Shown here: piece after piece, positions 62,990 through 64,000 of the stretch
Layout of the letters: each line of letters starts with the position of its first letter
Numbering within the stretch: the first letter of the stretch is position 1
Made by a program: the position numbers and the translations under genes
Notes under the pieces: generated by a model
Seen by the model: only the letters and a program-made list of their open reading frames with translations
Told to the model about the DNA's origin: nothing
Database searches by the model: none
Source of the DNA: Patiria pectinifera
Lineage: Eukaryota; Echinodermata; Asteroidea; Valvatida; Asterinidae
NCBI GenBank assembly: GCA_029964075.1
Contig: CM057146.1
Location: 13,907,501 to 13,971,500, forward strand
Direction: 5' to 3'
DNA length: 64,000 nt

Positions 62990-63560
62990 ATGTGTGCCAG
63001 GCTGTTTTAAACACTGTGTTTAAGACCGGTTGGAGTCTGGATGCTGTATACCCGAGCCGAGTGCGAGGATAATCCAGACTCCAAGTGGTCTTAAAAATAG
63101 TGTTTGATGCTGGTCAAGCACATATTTATTTCCATTCATAAATACATGTACCTATTCAGTAAAAAAAATCAAAACTTTTCGGTCCAAAAGTCAAAACAAG
63201 TCAAAAATTATAGATTTCCAATGATTTTGTTCAACAATTTTACTTCATGTTTTCCGGACACCCCTCTAGCTGCGAGTCATGGTAAATAACTCCTTATATG
63301 GAAATTGGTGCATGCGTCATGCAAACTGGGTGATGTGGCGCAGAACACAGCTATGCCGGTGTATTGTGACCTATTTTAGGACTATGATACTAGTAGTATT
63401 GTGCATGCTTTAACAGTAAAAGGCACAACATTTCATAGCAGTCCAAATTTCATGTGACACTGTAAAGAGTTAAAGACCAGCCAGCCGGTCTTTATCAACC
63501 ATTTAAGATGGGCCACGTGACAGGCTCTCGACCAATAGGAATAGGTAAACAGTCTTAGGT
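62990..63560. repeat. Dispersed repeat, second copy of the 9.8-kb family
   Basis: TTTAAGACCGGTTGGAGTCT, CACAGCTATGCCGGTGTA and TCTCGACCAATAGGAATAGG match 9820-10350. Confidence 0.6.
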
Positions 63561-64000
63561 ATTTATGAATTTAAAATTATACTTGTGTAAGGAAAAACAA
63601 GAAATCTCAAAATGGCAATTTAATCAGACAATAACTACGTGTATCAGATGCATTTCAGAAGTAACTTTTCAAGACAAACAGCAGTACTCAAAAGACAATA
63701 AAAAATATGCAATTTCAAGCATTTCTAGCTGGATCATTTTCTATAAATTCTGGGTCCACGTTTTTTCCTGTTCCTGTTACATATGACATAGAGTAGGTAT
63801 TAGTGGGGGATTCCAGACTTTGCCATAGGTCTGGGGGTAGTACAGGGCCAATGGGGAGAAGCCAGGGTACCAGACTTTACCCCCTCCCTATCTCTGCCCC
63901 TCCCATTGTACCCATCCCTTTCCAATGATCCCCGCCCCCAAATAGATCCCTCTCCCAATATATCTGTCTCCCTCCCCAAATATATCTCCCCTCTAGCTCC
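63561..64000. other. No gene recognised; C-rich end
   Basis: Ends in a CCCCTCCC-rich, low-complexity stretch (63880-64000). Confidence 0.4.

Overview
This window is animal nuclear DNA. Genes are split into short exons with GT/AG introns, most of the sequence is intron, and the introns are packed with short transposon-like elements, tRNA-derived SINEs and minisatellites. The repeat landscape and protein divergence suggest a marine invertebrate deuterostome, perhaps an echinoderm. That placement is an inference from style; no species was identified.

Three genes are readable, all with ciliary or probable ciliary roles. (1) Positions 468-2153, minus strand: two coding exons of a Chibby (CBY1) orthologue, start codon included; its last exon lies left of the window. 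(2) Positions 5476-45416, plus strand: a complete IFT140 (intraflagellar transport complex A) gene. I traced 33 coding exons whose phases all agree, giving 1478 codons plus stop. (3) Positions 48525-61477, minus strand: a FAM227-family gene (FWWF domain, probably FAM227A). Ten coding exons through the stop are seen; the 5' end was not found and one junction is unresolved. CBY1 and IFT140 are divergent. IFT140 and FAM227 converge, with candidate poly(A) signals about 40 bp apart near 47.5 kb.

Region by region: 1-2.2 kb holds CBY1 exons and a short inverted-repeat element. 2.2-5.45 kb is the divergent intergenic region, carrying a 975-bp foldback element with a candidate 9-bp target-site duplication. 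5.5-23 kb encodes the WD40 half of IFT140, with a GCAACACAG minisatellite, a 22-bp minisatellite, mariner-like and hAT-like elements and a long hairpin. 24-45 kb encodes the TPR half, with SINEs, more elements, and a five-unit array of a 204-bp sequence at 37.36-38.38 kb. 45.4-47.5 kb is IFT140 3' UTR, and 48.5-61.5 kb is FAM227.

The most unusual object is the 204-bp array. Each unit carries a hammerhead-ribozyme-like core, the array holds a whole number of units, and it is bounded by a perfect 9-bp direct repeat. This fits a metazoan retrozyme, a non-autonomous retroelement thought to move through small circular RNAs. Functionally, CBY1 acts at the basal body and ciliary transition region and IFT140 in retrograde ciliary transport, so the window looks like a small ciliary gene neighbourhood.
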